Position numbers and translations under genes: made by a program
Assembly: GCA_003342895.1 (NCBI GenBank)
Contig: PTFA01000009.1
Span: forward strand, 8,328,677 to 8,392,676
Source of the DNA: Casuarius casuarius
Lineage: Eukaryota; Chordata; Aves; Casuariiformes; Casuariidae
Length of the DNA: 64,000 bases
Direction of reading: 5' to 3'
In this document: positions 13,133-26,800 of the stretch, in pieces
How positions within the stretch are numbered: position 1 is the first letter of the stretch
Layout: the number at the start of each line of letters is the position of its first letter
Notes under the pieces: model-generated
Databases searched by the model: none
Told to the model about the DNA's origin: nothing
What the model saw: only the letters and a program-made list of their open reading frames with translations

Positions 13133-14577
13133 TCTAATGCAAATGGAAGCCATTCAGGAAAGTACATTATAAAAAAAGCTTTTTTTGAAAGCATTCTTAT
13201 CTGCAGAGTTGGATCTTTCTTATTGTTGGTGCTTTGTGGTTTTTTTTCTTTTGGAGTAGGAGAGACTGGTAAGTGAGTTTATATTACTTACTAAAAGCTA
13301 AGCACTGGTGAATTATGTGTGTAGTCACATCGAATATCTGTTTTTCTGTGCTGATTCTTTGTCTTTAATATCTCACATGAATACTCTTTGATTTGTAATG
13401 TGGTATTTCTCTTTGAAAAATAAATTATCCTTCAATCACAAGGCTCAACTTTCTCAAGTTTACAAGCTCTACAAGCAGTGCCGTCACTTGTCTACTCAGC
13501 TTTCATGACAAGGAAAATTATTTCCAAATAAGCTTCTGCCGCCAGAAACAAAGAGAATAAAAAGTCCCAGGTTCATGGGCTATAATATATCAAAGCTTCA
13601 TATTACAGGTGAGGTTGATCTCAAATCTTACTCAAAGATGCTCCCCTTGTAGATGTTCAAAAGAAATCTTCAGAAAGACCCTCTTTAAACTTCAGAGATT
13701 TCCAGGAGAAAGCAGGGCTTGAAATACAATGGGCAGGGACAAAAACTGTTTCCTACAACCAGAACGGAGTGCCGAGAGCCAGCTACCAATCTGGGTGACA
13801 CGTCTTCTGACACAACTGTAGGGACTCAGTATATTGTGGCAGGTTTTCTGTTATAAAGGCAGTGCCAATAGAACAAGCCAAGGCAGAAGGAGAGGGTGGA
13901 GTGGGGGGTCTCTCAGAAGAGCTGCAGAAGGTCTGGCTGAGCCCATGCTGCCAGCCATCGGCCTGTCCACTCCACACGGGCATTTCACCCGTCTTACTCA
14001 CCCAGGAAAGCCAGGAAAGGCTTGCAAGATTAAACTGTATAGAAAATTTGGTATCTAACAACATTCCTTTTCTTAATCATTTTAGACACTGACCAGTCAC
14101 CTTCCTCTTTCCCAAAACCAACCAGTCATTTTTGATTAGGAACTAAAATATTGTGGACACCCAATCTATAGATATGCTGTAACAGAAATGAAGTTAACGT
14201 AAGCTTTGGACAGAATTTAAAACCGGACAGTTAAAGGACTGGCCCAAGACTAAGGAACAAAACGCCATATAGACGGAAGTACTAAGTAAAGCCATGACCT
14301 TTACCAGTTTCCTGTTTAACAGCAACATGTACTTCTGTGCCCTTCCCTTACAGTATAGTTTCATATGAAAATATTTTTATATGTAGAAGAATTACATATA
14401 CCAAATGATATTCATGGGAAGAAGATGGAAGAGAGATATATAATGGTCATCTCGCTTAGTGCATTTCTTAAAGATGTTTAGACAACATAGTGACAGTTGT
14501 GTTAAGGTAATATAAGGAGCTGAAAAGATTAAAATACAGTAAAATAATTTCTGCTATTCTTAATTACTGACATCTGT

Positions 14578-14621
14578 ATTTATTACTATTATTACTATTA
14601 CTATTAATTAAATAAAAATAA
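14578..14621 (+). repeat. TTA/CTA trinucleotide repeat
   Basis: Seen: imperfect ATT/ACT units that pass into an A/T-rich tail. Confidence 0.85.
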
Positions 14622-15419
14622 GAAGCCAATTCCTTTCCTTCTGTAAAAATCATGAAAGTAAAAAGAAAAGTTTAGACTGTCACTTGAAAAGATCAGTGGA
14701 CGGTAAGCAGCCTCTAGTAACAGCTTAGAGGAGTAAAGAAAAGCTGAAACTAAAAAAAAATTCTGGAACAGCTTAAGAGCAGGAAGTGGCATACCTTATA
14801 CCACCTTTTTACAGAGGTTTTATTTTTTTAATTTCAGTCCTACTTTCTATCTTTCTCCTCTTCCTGGATTCAGAGAAGCCAGGAATACTTCCCTTGTTCA
14901 CTGCGCAAGAGTTGACAGAGTCGTCTGAATTCTTTTATCACGCAGGTCACTCTCTTGGAAGCAGGTTCCTCACCCTTTGCTAAATTCTTATTAAGAAATT
15001 CAGGAATAGCAACATTTCCTGTTTTTGCTGTTCACTCTTATCAAGACAAATGTTTTTGATTACTACTATACTGGGCTTTGTTGCAACTGTTTAACAATTA
15101 CATTATCGGTCATTTTACTATAAGTTTATACCTCATCAGTTAAAATATGTTTTGTCCCCACGGTGTAATTTCCTGGAGTTTCTTTGCAGGGTTTTTTTTT
15201 TTTAGAACTAAATCAATGAGTTCTGCTTGCTAAAAGAAAATACTACATCCACAATTCCATCCATTTGATGAATCCAACTAAATACAATTCAGCAATTTGA
15301 CTTGACTAAATAGTTTCTGACAAGATGTTGGAGTTACAAGGGAAGAGGCACTTAGCCTGCTGTTCTTTTATCCAGTGCTTGTAAAATGATGGTATCAGTT
15401 TGCCTGTTTTTTTTCCTTA

Positions 15420-15640
15420 ACATTCCAGATTAATTTTAATAATTCCAGCATGGCCAAGAACATTAAAAAGTCATTTTCTGCATATGCTTTTCACTTTCGC
15501 TAGGCCTTTAAAATAAAATTGACTTCATCATTCAATTTCAAAAAACGGCATTCATATTTCAAATGATAAAATGTCTACATGCACGGTATATATGTTTTTC
15601 TCAAGCTCATGGCTCTTGTCATTAATCAGAACATTAGGTT
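15420..15640. promoter_or_regulatory. Possible conserved non-coding block
   Basis: Seen: TGCATATGC, TCATTCAATTTC, AAATGATAAAAT and TCATTAATCAGAAC words in non-repetitive sequence. The composition is typical of conserved non-coding elements, but no conservation test is possible here. Confidence 0.15.
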
Positions 15641-15644
15641 GTTA

Positions 15645-18165
15645 AAATACCTTGAGCACACGGGGCCCCAGCCCCCTGCTGAGTAGATTTCTCTGGCCAA
15701 GTCAGTATATGAGCAGAGAGCCTGAACGCAGTGTCCCTGGCACAATTTTGTCATAACGCCCGGAGAGAATTGCTGCAATGCATAAAGCTAAGCAAGGGTT
15801 TTCGGTTTAACTAGCACAGCACTACTAAGTAATGAGCCTATCAACATTGTGTATTTTCCTATATTTTCAAATTTCTGTTTTTTTCAGCAATGAAAGTTAG
15901 CCTTCTGTATAAACCCCACCTTTCCTTTGCTTTAGCATGTAGAACATCACCTCTAAGGGGCAGAAGGATCTTTGGGAGAGCTACCACTTCCCAAACGTGA
16001 CTCTCTGAAAATAGCTCATCTCCTAAAATGACTCTTCTGTTCTTTTGCATGATATGATATTCAGTTCTCACTGCAGGACTGCAAGCTGAGCTAGCTCACC
16101 CCAGGTAGCTTTGGGTACATTTATGCAAATGATGAAATCTGTGAAGTCATTTAATGAAAAGACTTTTGAGAATAATCCAGTGCAGTGAAAATGCCACTTT
16201 TTACATAATACTCAATTTGCTCTGTGTTCAGGTAATTATTTTGCTTCAGACTTTGCAGGTGATTTCCAAGAAACTCCCGCTGCCACACTTTGACGAGGTT
16301 TTACTTAAAGGTTTGCTGAAGACTTTTTTGCCTTCATGAAACTTAATTTGGAGATGTCCTGCCTGCTTTCACAGGGATGGGTCAAAAGTGGGAAAGCAAA
16401 TATCTGAAAAGAAGCAGGCTGGCAGTTTATTTGGCACATACACAGATAAATTTCTAAATAAATGGAAAACTCAGTTGTGCACACTAAGTCCATTGCATGG
16501 AAACTTTCTGCCCTGGAAGAGGCGCTGTGACCCTCTGTGAGAGTACACTTCTGAGGGCTTCTGCTTCGCAAAAAGTGACAGAAGACAAGTTTCCTAACAC
16601 ACACCTTCCCCATCTTTAGTGCTTTCATTTTCTAACCAACCACTAGGCATACATTTCTGGTCCCATTTTTTCCATCCATCAGCTCCCTCCCCAGATACAA
16701 TTCACCCCTCACCTTTCCTCAGTTCATTCTTCATTCTGCATGTGGACACACACAGCTGTTTCAAATATATAATTCCATGAAGTTCTTTATCCCTTCCATA
16801 GCATCTTATATCTGTGGAAGGAATGACTCAGTAATACACCTCGCATACTCACTGGCATAGACATTACTGCGGTGTCTTTATGTCATCCAAGCAAAAAGGG
16901 AAAATGTCATGTACTCACTCACGTCCTGCATATCGAGGTTGGAGGGGCCATGGATCTTTCCATTTCAGAGCAGACAGAGAAATAGAGGACACTGAGTTTT
17001 GAAGCAGCTGCCATTTCAGGAAGCGATAGCACTTTCCATTGCTATTATTGGGAGTAGTTACATTTAACATCAGGGCTAGTGCAAAACCCGCAATTAAGTT
17101 GCATTCTCCTGAAATAGGCTGTTTTGCTGAAGCAAAAAGATTTTCTGGAGACCTGTTGCTTCCAGCTAAGCATTTTGGGGAGATGAAGGAGACAAAATGA
17201 ATCCAAATCCAAATCTTCAATTTCCCTTCCCTTTCTCCTGCCCTCTCATGTGCCTCTTCGCCACTGTTATCTTTTCATCCTTTGCTGCGCAAACCCTTCT
17301 GAGGCCTCAGTCTCTCTCCTTCCTGGTACCACTCCTGCCCTCGCAGGCTTCCCAGGGGAAGCAGCAAGGCTCCTAAGTAAAAGGAAACATCCAAGACTTT
17401 CCCATTATTTTTAACTCACTGTATCATACAGGTCAGATCTCTCGTCTCGGAGAACTGCTAACGAACGGGTAAGATATTTGACCTTTCAGTTCACCTGGGT
17501 TGCACAAACCTGGGACATCACAGCACGTGAGCAGTCTCTCTGTGATGTGCCACAGCCCAGTATTAAAAGACAGAGTTTCCTTAGAGTACTCACTACAGTG
17601 AGGAACACAATCCTATTGATTTACGCAGAAAACACCTGTAGTTTCCTACAGTGGGGGCTGTGGGATCTTTTATTTGCCTTTTTAAGAAAACTGAAACTAT
17701 AATGCTGGAAAATGGCAGCCTTTTCTTTTTTTCACAAGATGTACTTTACACCACTGACATTAAGGGTTATGAATAAATGCTAGAGAGGAAATATGTAAGA
17801 ATACAGGATTTAAAATAATCTCTACATATAGCAAAAAATCACCTCTCCAGTGGTTGCAGTCTTCTAGGTGTTATTTAGTTTTATTTCTCAGGTTGATTTC
17901 ATCCAGAACATGCAGTATGGGATTTCCTACTATGAAATGGCAGCAATGTTTTTTCATTCCATCTTACACTGTGTTTAAATCACTTGATTTAATAGTTGCT
18001 ATACTAATATTTCTAATTTTCTGCAGCAAATTAGATTAGATTGAATTTGAGGCAAGTATATTTACTTATTCTGCAATGAGACCAGACCCTTAGTCATACA
18101 AAAATCTCTCTGTGCCAGTGTAATATAACCTAGTAAATCATCCCTATGACAACTCTGCCTTTGTT
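15645..18165. other. No gene recognised
   Basis: Mixed AT-rich sequence with frames up to 107 codons on the minus strand at 16305-16628, with no motif and no consistent splice sites. Confidence 0.5.
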
Positions 18166-18169
18166 TCTG

Positions 18170-18430
18170 CGGAGCAGACAGTGTTTCAGGGTTTTCTGTC
18201 AATCACAAGAGCATCTGCTTTTCCTTGTGGATATTTCCATCCGCAATTCAGAGGGTGTGTGTTCAGAGATAACAGCCGATCTAATTTCATACAGGAAAAT
18301 AAATGCATTCAGATAAGGTGAGAGGGGAATAATTGAGTTAAAATCTGTCTGGTGTGCGACAGCAGAGATCAGATATGCTCTTCATGCATATTGCTAAAAA
18401 TGCCATTAATAACTAGGGATGAGTGAGAAA
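18170..18430. promoter_or_regulatory. Putative enhancer-like block
   Basis: Seen: non-repetitive sequence with TGTCAATCA (PBX/MEIS-like), AGATAACAG and AGATAAGG (GATA-like), the octamer-like ATGCATAT at 18384-18391, and CCATTAATAAC. The density of distinct factor words without any open frame suggests a conserved non-coding element, but this is an inference. Confidence 0.2.
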
Positions 18431-18434
18431 TGGA

Positions 18435-19700
18435 CTTTATCTTACTCTTCTCTGAATGATTCTCCAAGCCACTGATTTTCACTGCTAATTATTTAATGGC
18501 AGTAGGTGTAAGTTCCTTTGTGGTATGGTGGCAACCTTCACAGAAAGTTAAGTAAGAGCACTTCTGTGAGATCCAATAAAATGTTCAAACGAAAAAGGTG
18601 GTGTGGGTTTTTCCTGTGATTGAGGAGTGGAGGGAGCTTGTGCTGAACTACATTGTTCTCACCCACACCAACACAGCCGCGTGAGGAGCTTGCTAGGTTT
18701 CTTGGCTTTTTTTCCTCTCAGGATCCTGAAGGTCACAATATGCGATTTACACTTTTCACATTAGTTATTCAAGTTTTCCTAACTCGGTGCATTTTACATC
18801 CCTTCTCTTCACGTAATGGCTCACGCAGTTCTGCACTTCGTAACATTGTGCTGTATCTGATGATTTATTTATGTTATCCACCAGTATCCCCAGGGTTCCC
18901 AGACGGGTGCTCCTGTCTGGATGCCATTGCGCTAGAGACTTTATCTTATCGTAAAATAGAGCCATGATCCAGCACTCTTCTCAGCTAACTGAACAAGACA
19001 TCTGTGTGTACCCGACCGCTTTTTCAAGTAGAAGGCCAGCATAATATACAACTACTATAAAGGCACCAGACCCCAGTGGAGAGAATTCCCTTGAAGGAGG
19101 AGAAGTGTGAGGTTGTTTTCTGAGGATGTCCAGGCCACCTCTGGCACAGATGGCATGGTCGAGGGAGAAGGCGCAGAGGATACCTGCATCAGGGCAGAGC
19201 TACCACGTACAACGTTACAGAGCTTCTGCCCCACTGGGAGCCTCTTCTTGAGGGATTAGCCTCTAATCACAGAATAAAGTGCCATTAAGGCTCACAGATC
19301 TCACCCATATACGTTGTGCTGAATCCCACAAAGGCTGCACATAGGGGCCTTCCTTAGCATCTACCTCCTGCAAAATACATTTCCCAGTATCTCAGAGCAT
19401 TTTTTGCCATGCTTTCTGCAAGATATACAGGCTCCAGTATAATTTATTGGAACTAACCTGAGCTCACCTTAAGCAAGTTAGCTTAGAGCACACATTTCAG
19501 CAGGGGAAATTAATTCCCACAGACTTCCAAGTAGCATTAGTAAGTTGCTTGCAACTGTTGTTTTCCTGTGATGCAATCCAATGTAGTAGGTTTAGGAAAT
19601 CCCTAAATGCAGATTTCAGGAAGCCATAGAGGGTGCAAAGAGAAGTGCACTATATACTTAATGTGTTCTTCTGCCCTTCTTTAGGCACCCACTGATTCTG
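18435..19700. other. No gene recognised
   Basis: Contains a 104-codon plus frame at 18653-18967 overlapping a 66-codon minus frame. Neither has recognisable features. The CR1-like tail begins just downstream. Confidence 0.5.
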
Positions 19701-19704
19701 CCCT

Positions 19705-19795
19705 GGACCCACTTAAAGAAAAGCTACTGGGCCAGATGGGCCAGGATGGTCATTCTTACGTCAGATGGAGCACTGATCTGTTCAACACAGTATCG
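19705..19795 (+). mobile_element. Decayed CR1-like LINE 3' end
   Basis: Seen: GCTACTGGGCCAGATGGGCC, then AGGATGGTCATTCTTACGTC and AGATGGAGCACTGATCTGTT, then CAACACAGTAT. Known: older sauropsid CR1-type tails carry 'ctgggctagatggaccattggtctgacccagtatggccattcttatg'. Here 'ccagatgg' occurs twice, and the GGTCATTCTTACG block sits between them rather than at the end. This suggests a rearranged or partly duplicated copy. The match is by eye only. Confidence 0.42.
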
Positions 19796-19799
19796 ATGA

Positions 19800-21295
19800 A
19801 CCCTTTCCTTTTACTTTGTAGGCTCCCTTGAATAATCTGTCAGAGGTCATACCCTGAGTCAAAACAGAGCTGAGAATAGACACAGGGTCTTTTAACTTCA
19901 GTTCGGTACCTAATGACAGACTTCTCTTCTTCTTTCCTGAAATAGTCTCACATTTAAGACTGAGTAAATTTTCCTTCTTTATATTTCCCATACAAAATCT
20001 TTCTGTCCATTCAGCATCTGTTAGTTTTCTAAGGAGAAAATCACTATTACCTTCAAGTATGGCTTTATGAATTTGCTCCATTTTGTTAAAATATATGAAA
20101 ACCTGCAAGGGATGATAGAAATATTAATATATGCTAGGAATATTTAAATGTACCTGCAGGTCTAACAATAAGTACATTTGCATTATCATGTTTCTTTTCT
20201 AACAATACAAAATTTTTATCACCACAACCTTCACCTGGCAGATTCTGAATTAATATGGATTCTCTGTATCTGAATGTTAGCCCTAAAGGCTTCGAAAAAA
20301 TCCAGTAAACATTTGGACCAAGAAAAATGTTGACTTCCTTCACCTATATCTATATGCATCTTGATATACTATAGCGCACAGCAGACAGTCTATAAGAATA
20401 TGACTGTTGACATTTTTTAGGCTTAGTGCTATGTTTTTCACCTGTGATTAAAAAAAAATGCATCAAGGCTTTTTTTTTGGGGGGGGGGGGGAAGGTAAAG
20501 CTGAACCTATTTCTACTTACGGGCTCAGTTTTTCAAACTAAGTTTTTTCCACTTCATCACATAAAAGGGAGCTTTGACACGTTTTTTCTGAGTTTTCTTT
20601 TGTGGTCTAAATCCATCCCTCATTAATTAACATTAATTAACAGTAAGATTTTCAGAAACACTTCACATTGGCCTGACATTGGTACTATAGATTCCTGGTA
20701 TATAGACTGTTTTTAAATGCACACACTTACATATAACTTTTATCTACACTGCTGAAATATTAAAAAAACACCCTAACTGTGATATTTTGCACTGCTACAA
20801 GTGAATGGGTTTTTAATAGCAATAATGCCATCTGATTAGCTTTCATTTTACCAAGCCAACTAGTGATCTCATACCAGCTTTCACTATGAATGGGCTAAAT
20901 CTATTCATTCCATACCCAGCTAGTATTATCAATACCACAGGCAGTTACAGTTACGTAGTTTCTTGAATCCTGTTGGATTTTATGTTGTCTCCTCCTTTCC
21001 AGGCCCTTACTGAACTTTTAATTGTATTTTCCAAAGCTTCCTCCCTATTTTACCTTGCTGCTTCTACTTCGCTATTCTGTGATAAACCCATTGGCATCTG
21101 GTGAATTTTAATTCTCCTTTTAACAGCTTATCTACTCAGGAGTTGCTGTAAAGTGTTTTAACATTGCCTCTTCATTTCATTCCGTCTCCCTGCCACCAGC
21201 CCCTCCAGTAATCTGTCCCTGAGACATGACCCCTCCATGAAGCCTGAAACAAAGAAACGAACACAGGCTTCCAGCGATATCAACGTTATCTTTGG
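19800..21295. other. No gene recognised
   Basis: AT-rich sequence with short frames only, and the T8-G13 junction at 20471. A tandem TTAATTAACA word lies near 20625-20641. Confidence 0.5.
20471..20491 (+). repeat. T8-G13 homopolymer junction
   Basis: Seen: eight thymines run directly into thirteen guanines. It resembles the G13 run near 3.75 kb but has a pyrimidine flank. Confidence 0.93.
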
Positions 21296-21299
21296 CATT

Positions 21300-22460
21300 A
21301 ACTTGTTTTTCATGACCTCTTTGAGGCCCCCGGCCGCACTGGCGCAGGCCTGGGTCTGCTTCTGACGCTGCTGCCGGGCTCCTTGTTGCCCACCTTTGTA
21401 TTTCCTCTGTCCTGCTGAAGCATTTTGTCTACCTTAGTTCCTTATCAGGTTTTTACATGGCTTCAGCTTCTGTCTTTGTACCTTTTATATTCTGCTTCCC
21501 ATTTTTAATTTTCTCTAAGCTGCTCCCTTCCCTTACAAATCACTTTGTTAAGCTCTTTACTCAGCTGCATAAATCGTTCCTTAGTCATCTTTTCTCTCGT
21601 GTGGACTCCCATCCCAACGGCAGCCGCTGCTGTGCTGCGCTGCCACCCGCAGCAGTCCAAGCCTTTGTACGGACGGGGGCGAGGTGGGATTTACCCAGCA
21701 CACGCCTGTGCTTTCTGACCAGGCAGCCTGGGCTTGCGGGCAGACTTTGTCCTTCGGAGGACAAACATTACTAGGTATTATTAAACCGAGGAGGTTCAGT
21801 TGCGCTGAGAAACACTGTTCCTTACTGTATAGCAGAGGAGATAACCCTTCCTCCACACACACACCTTCCTGCAGGTTTAGTGAGCAACGGGAACGATTCA
21901 AATTCAGGGAGGTTTCAATTCTATATTTATAGGTTAAAAGTGGATGAGAACGCAGACCGTGAACTCCCCTCACGCACGGCTTCTGCGAGAGGGAGGGCAG
22001 GGGGCTCAAAAGCCGGCAAATTGTTATTATGGTGTTTCTGCTGTTCTCACAGGAAGGTCTGGAGCCAAAAGTTCCCCCACGAGGGGCTGGCGAGAGAAGG
22101 GAAGGATGTTTTGCTACGTCCCGCACCCTGCTAGCACTGCGTTCACCCATGCAGTGAGGCTCCCGTCTCTACGCTCGTCTGACAGAGGCTTCCTCCCCAG
22201 CCTCAGCCCACGGTGCAGGCTCGGACAAATTCTCTGCTAATAAAAAAAGTGATGAATTGAGCAGATCGACAGATATGTATTTCTTATCTTTAATGACTTG
22301 ATATTCGCCTTGGTATTTTCTCCCGTTAGGAGGGTTTCTGTATAAAATACAAGCTGGTACCAGCCTGACAGGAGAGCAGCCAACCGAAGGCCGAGAAGCT
22401 CAGGCTGCCGCGGAGCCGCCTGCAGCCCGTCCCCTTCCCCAGTCCTTGCCTCTGCCAGCA
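21300..22460. other. GC-enriched domain with several short overlapping open frames
   Basis: Seen: a stretch richer in G, C and CpG than its surroundings, with open frames up to 189 codons on the minus strand and 105 codons on the plus strand. They overlap each other and none has splice sites, family motifs or a single favoured frame. They are best explained by fewer stop codons in GC-rich DNA. A non-coding transcript or its promoter is possible. Confidence 0.4.
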
Positions 22461-22800
22461 CACCCTCAACACCAGCAGCTAACTTCTCACCATTTTTCAC
22501 TAAGTCCCAATTTTGGAAACAACTCAGCTCCTGTAGGATTGAGAAGCTATTTTGTTAAATCTGGAGCTTCTCTACACTTCACATACAGCCAATTTAGAGC
22601 CCGCCCAGAAGATAGTACGGTGCTGTTTACCCGTAGCTTAGAAAATGTGCTAACCTCCCTGGTTAGACGCACTGCCTAACCACGATCTAGCCAATGGCTA
22701 ACTAACGGTCTTCCGTGTTTAGGTCATGTTGCCTACGCCAGTACAATCAGTCATCACAGCCTTCTTATTTAGTCTTTTTTAATCTTCAGTCTTCATAAAA

Positions 22801-22819
22801 TTAAGATTATTAATCTTAA
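22801..22819. repeat. Perfect short palindrome TTAAGATT-ATT-AATCTTAA
   Basis: Seen: 8-base perfect arms around a 3-base spacer in a run of related AATCTT words. Probably AT-rich coincidence; a transcription-factor dimer site is conceivable. Confidence 0.75.
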
Positions 22820-23499
22820 TAAACTTTAATCTTAAGTATTGTTGCAGTGGAATGCACTGTGAAAAAAGTCTGAGAGAAATGAAGCTTTCCATAAATGAAA
22901 GGGCCTAACTGTGAAAATAAAACTGCAGAAAGAATGGAGACTGAACGCAGGAAGGGATATGGAAAGGAGACAAAATCTACCCCAGTGGAGAATATTGCCT
23001 TTTCTTCTGTGTTTTAGATTCAGGTTAAGAGCCCTCTATTTTGAGGGACAGAGCTTCTAAATAATATTTTTAGCCCCTTCTTGATCTTTTTTTTTTCTGC
23101 ATTTGCACACGTCGGGACAATAGCAGCTTTATTAAGTTAGCTGTTAGTGCTCCAGCACTGGAGGAGATATATATCCATATTTCTTTACTGACTTTTAAGA
23201 TACAACAGGAAGAAGGAAGAAAGTAAAAAAAAAAATTGTACCAAGACAGGTCCTTCTCATAGGTGGTCCTACTCCCTAAGCAGTTAAAAACCATGCCATA
23301 ACTGCATGAATCTCTGGGTTCTTGCTTTAGTGGGGAAATACAGTTTCAGTGAGTATTTCTGTAACATTTACATCTTCAGCTCTAATTTGACAGGGTAACT
23401 ACAATTTTTAAGAGCACTTGAATTCCTTTCAAAGGCAAAACATTTGCTCACTTTTATCCGTGATCTTCTTCCAGCTCTTGGATAGGAAGGACATACCAT

Positions 23500-23835
23500 G
23501 GAGCCACAGACCACGTTTCCAGGAAGCCAGCGTAATCCAGGACGCATCAAGGCCAGGCACTTGCTGCGTTTCAGGATGCAGCATCGATTCTCTTTAGAGG
23601 CAAAGCAGAGGGTTCAGCCCAGGACATGTCCGGGGCCCGGATGTGGCATTTTCCCCAGGACAAAAGGCTGCTCCCCTTGGCTGCCAAGGGCATGAAGCCG
23701 GGGCATGCGGCTCCTGGCTGGGGAGGGAGGGAGGGCGGCCGCACCGCAAGGGCTGGCGTGGGCCGGCAGCCACCCGTTCAGCTCCCACATCCCCCCGCGA
23801 AACCCTTCCTTCATCAAAGGCACGAAAAACCCAAG
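23500..23835. other. GC-rich patch with antisense-overlapping open frames
   Basis: Seen: GGGGCCCGG, GGGAGGGAGGG and GCGGCCGC words occur in a block where all three plus frames and two minus frames are open for 60-130 codons. This is a composition effect rather than coding evidence. The G-run cluster near 23719-23737 could form a quadruplex. Confidence 0.4.
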
Positions 23836-23839
23836 AACG

Positions 23840-26800
23840 AAAACCTCAGACAAAACCGACTCTCTTGTTCTCTCACTCCCAGCTGTTGCTTCTTTATCTT
23901 TCCTTTGCCTTTCTCTAGCACTGACGCTGACACACACAGCAGGGATGGAGAGAAATTAATCTTCGCACACGAAAATATGTTTTCTAAGGATGAAATCTGT
24001 GGCTGGAAAACCAGCTTGGCTTAAGAAAAAATGCAAACCTGCACACCTGGGAAATTTCCACAGTCGTCTGATATATTTTTCAAATGTTTACTAAGCCACC
24101 ATTCCTTTCTCTGCATCTTTCTGATAAAAAGGACCCCTGTCAGCAGCTAGGTATTAATGAATGGGTTTGTGTGAAAAAGCAACCTAACAAGTGTTGCACT
24201 GACAACCAAGTATCCTTCCCAGGCACAATCGTGTGCTCGGATTTATCTCCATCAGAAATGTCTCAAAGATTTTGCATTAATTTATAACTAACTTTTTTTA
24301 AAAAACTTAATATTTAAATCAATTTCTTATTTGAAGTAGCTGGGTGTTTGTTCCATGACTGCCTAACTGTTGCGTTCCTCCAAATCTCCTTTTGATGGGA
24401 CACCTGTTTCTTTCAGCTGTCAGTATTATGGCAGTATTATTTGATTTTATATTTCTGTGATGCTAATTCTCAGTCTCCTGAGTTGATTATGATATATGCA
24501 GAAAGATGACAATTTTGCATTATGCTGATACTGATCACTAAAGAGTTTCTCCAGAATCCTTAGTTACTGTGACTGCTGTTTTTTTTAAGTTTGCAAACTG
24601 TGGGTTCTGCCCTAATAACTTTTGAACTGCTTGGATAATTCCAGTTAAATTTGGCAAAGAGAGAGCATTTTCAAGCATATCAAATTCCTATAAGTTTAAT
24701 GAAAATGGAGGAGCCAGAACCTATTAGTACCATTATTGAGGAAGAGGTAGCATTTTCAGTGAATTAATTCAAGGCAGATTATAGAAGCCTTGTGTCTTCA
24801 GGAACGTAGTGAGAATTCAAATACGTAACAGAGATTGATAGGAAACAAAGCTGTACATGGAGCTATCTGCTTTTCTCATCACAGCCAACATTATTAGGCA
24901 CTTTTAATTTTTGCGCATCTCTTCTTTTACACGATAACTCTTATCTGCCAAGTAGAATACAAAAAATGCATGGGTTAGCGAAACAGAGAGGTTTTCTGTT
25001 CTCCAGACTCTACAAAACCCAACACCTGGACAATACAGTATCTGTAAAAGAGTGGTTACACCTGTAGAAAGAGCCAATTTCACGTTCTTTCATTTTTTTG
25101 CCTTGAGAAAGCTTTTACTTCTAAAAGTTGCTAAAGCCCTTAACTAGCTGCAGCCACGCAACCAGTGTTGGGACTGGAGTCCAGGTGGCTACTGGCAGCA
25201 GCGTCACGGCCCTGTGGGGCAGCGCACCAACATCTGGCTACCAAAAGGTGCTGCTTTTCCCGCTGCCTGTCCTTCCTCGGCAGTCTCCCTCTCATGGGCT
25301 AAAAAGGAAGGCAGCTGCTTAACACCCTATGTCTGGAGTGAGCACTTTTGCTTTCACATCATTATTTCAATGTTTAATCTTCCCACCACCTTCCCTAGCC
25401 AAATTTATTGTAGTGGCTGCATTAAAAACACTGACAATACCACCTAATGGTATCCATTTTTTTTAGTACATATTTTCCAGTGATTTTTAGTTTCCTATAG
25501 AGGAAGTCGCTTATTTGGCTGCCTACAAACTCACATTTTGTTATCAGCATGCCATTAGTAAGTATGTACTGAGGAACAGTCAAAAACTATTGGGTTAAGT
25601 GTTCACTGTAGCCTTGGATCTTACAGGTACATCTTTGCCTTCGACTGCCTGGCTGTAACCAGCACTTCCTTGACAGTTAGTTGGCGTTTCAGCGTCCGGG
25701 GACTGCCTAATTGGTATCTAGCTGTGAGCAAATGACATCATTAAAAAATACAGTTGCTTTTGTGTAACTCTGCTTATATTTTTACTACTGTGGAAAGCCT
25801 GAAAAGCTATAGAATATTAAAACATAGCTGATACAGCAAGAAATTGAACAAGGACATTTTTTATTCACTTCTTCTTCAAGGGGAGCTGTGAATGAAATTG
25901 CTCTAGGTTCACTGGGAGTGACTTTAAATTTCAAAACAATGATTCAAATTCGGTTTGGTTCAATCATCTGTTATTTATCTAATAATTTCATCATGAGCAT
26001 AAAAATGTGTGTACAGCCAACTACTGTGTCGATGGACTTCTAGTCGCTCTCTTCTTCTAAACATATGTAGACACGTTTTTAAGAAGGCAGATATGTTTGC
26101 ATTTTAGTTCCAATTAAACAGAATTTTACTTATGTGGCACTTCAAGTATATGCATTAGAAACATAGCAGTTTTCCGCCTTAGGAGGTCATAAAAAAATGC
26201 ACTGGAAAAAAGTAACACAACAGAAAAGCTGGTGCTGTGTGTTTCATGCAGGAATTTGGAGGAGAGTCAGGGAGTTTGGTGGGTGACAAATGAAAGGTTG
26301 TTTTAAGTGTAGGAGGAAGCACTAAAGGAGTTGCCATGTCAAGTGCAGGGCAAGGAGATGAAGGAAGCAATTAGAAAAGTGGGCTGGAAAAATGGGAGGA
26401 AAAGAAAGCAGAAATGAAGATGGGGTGAACTTGATCAGGGTTTTGAAGGCAAGTGCACAAAGATGTTTGTCTGGAAAACACCTGCATGCTATCACGTCTT
26501 GAACTTTCTGCTTGTTCACAGAAATGGGTTGCCTGCTTTTTGCTTAGATAAAAGGGAGGCTGATGAACCTTGCTAGATAGAGAGGATTTAAGTTTCGCTT
26601 GAGAGGTCCTGAATTAGAAAGCACAGGAGCAACCAAACCAGGGGAGAAAGCTGCAGATGAACACTGTAAGAGATCTTTGCTAACAAAGTCACATCTCTGA
26701 AGCATGGTTTCTTCTCTTCTTGCTGTTGCTTTTAACTAGGATTTGTCTTAACAGCAGATCAAGAGGAGTCACCTGTTTGCTGTGATGCTAAGGGGCTGGA

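Larger units (their letters stand above)
10612..15400. other. No gene recognised
   Basis: AT-rich sequence with a short AGC run near 10695, a short CR1-like remnant at 13100 and the TTA repeat at 14578. Open frames near 13.8-14.1 kb overlap on both strands and have no motifs. Confidence 0.55.
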
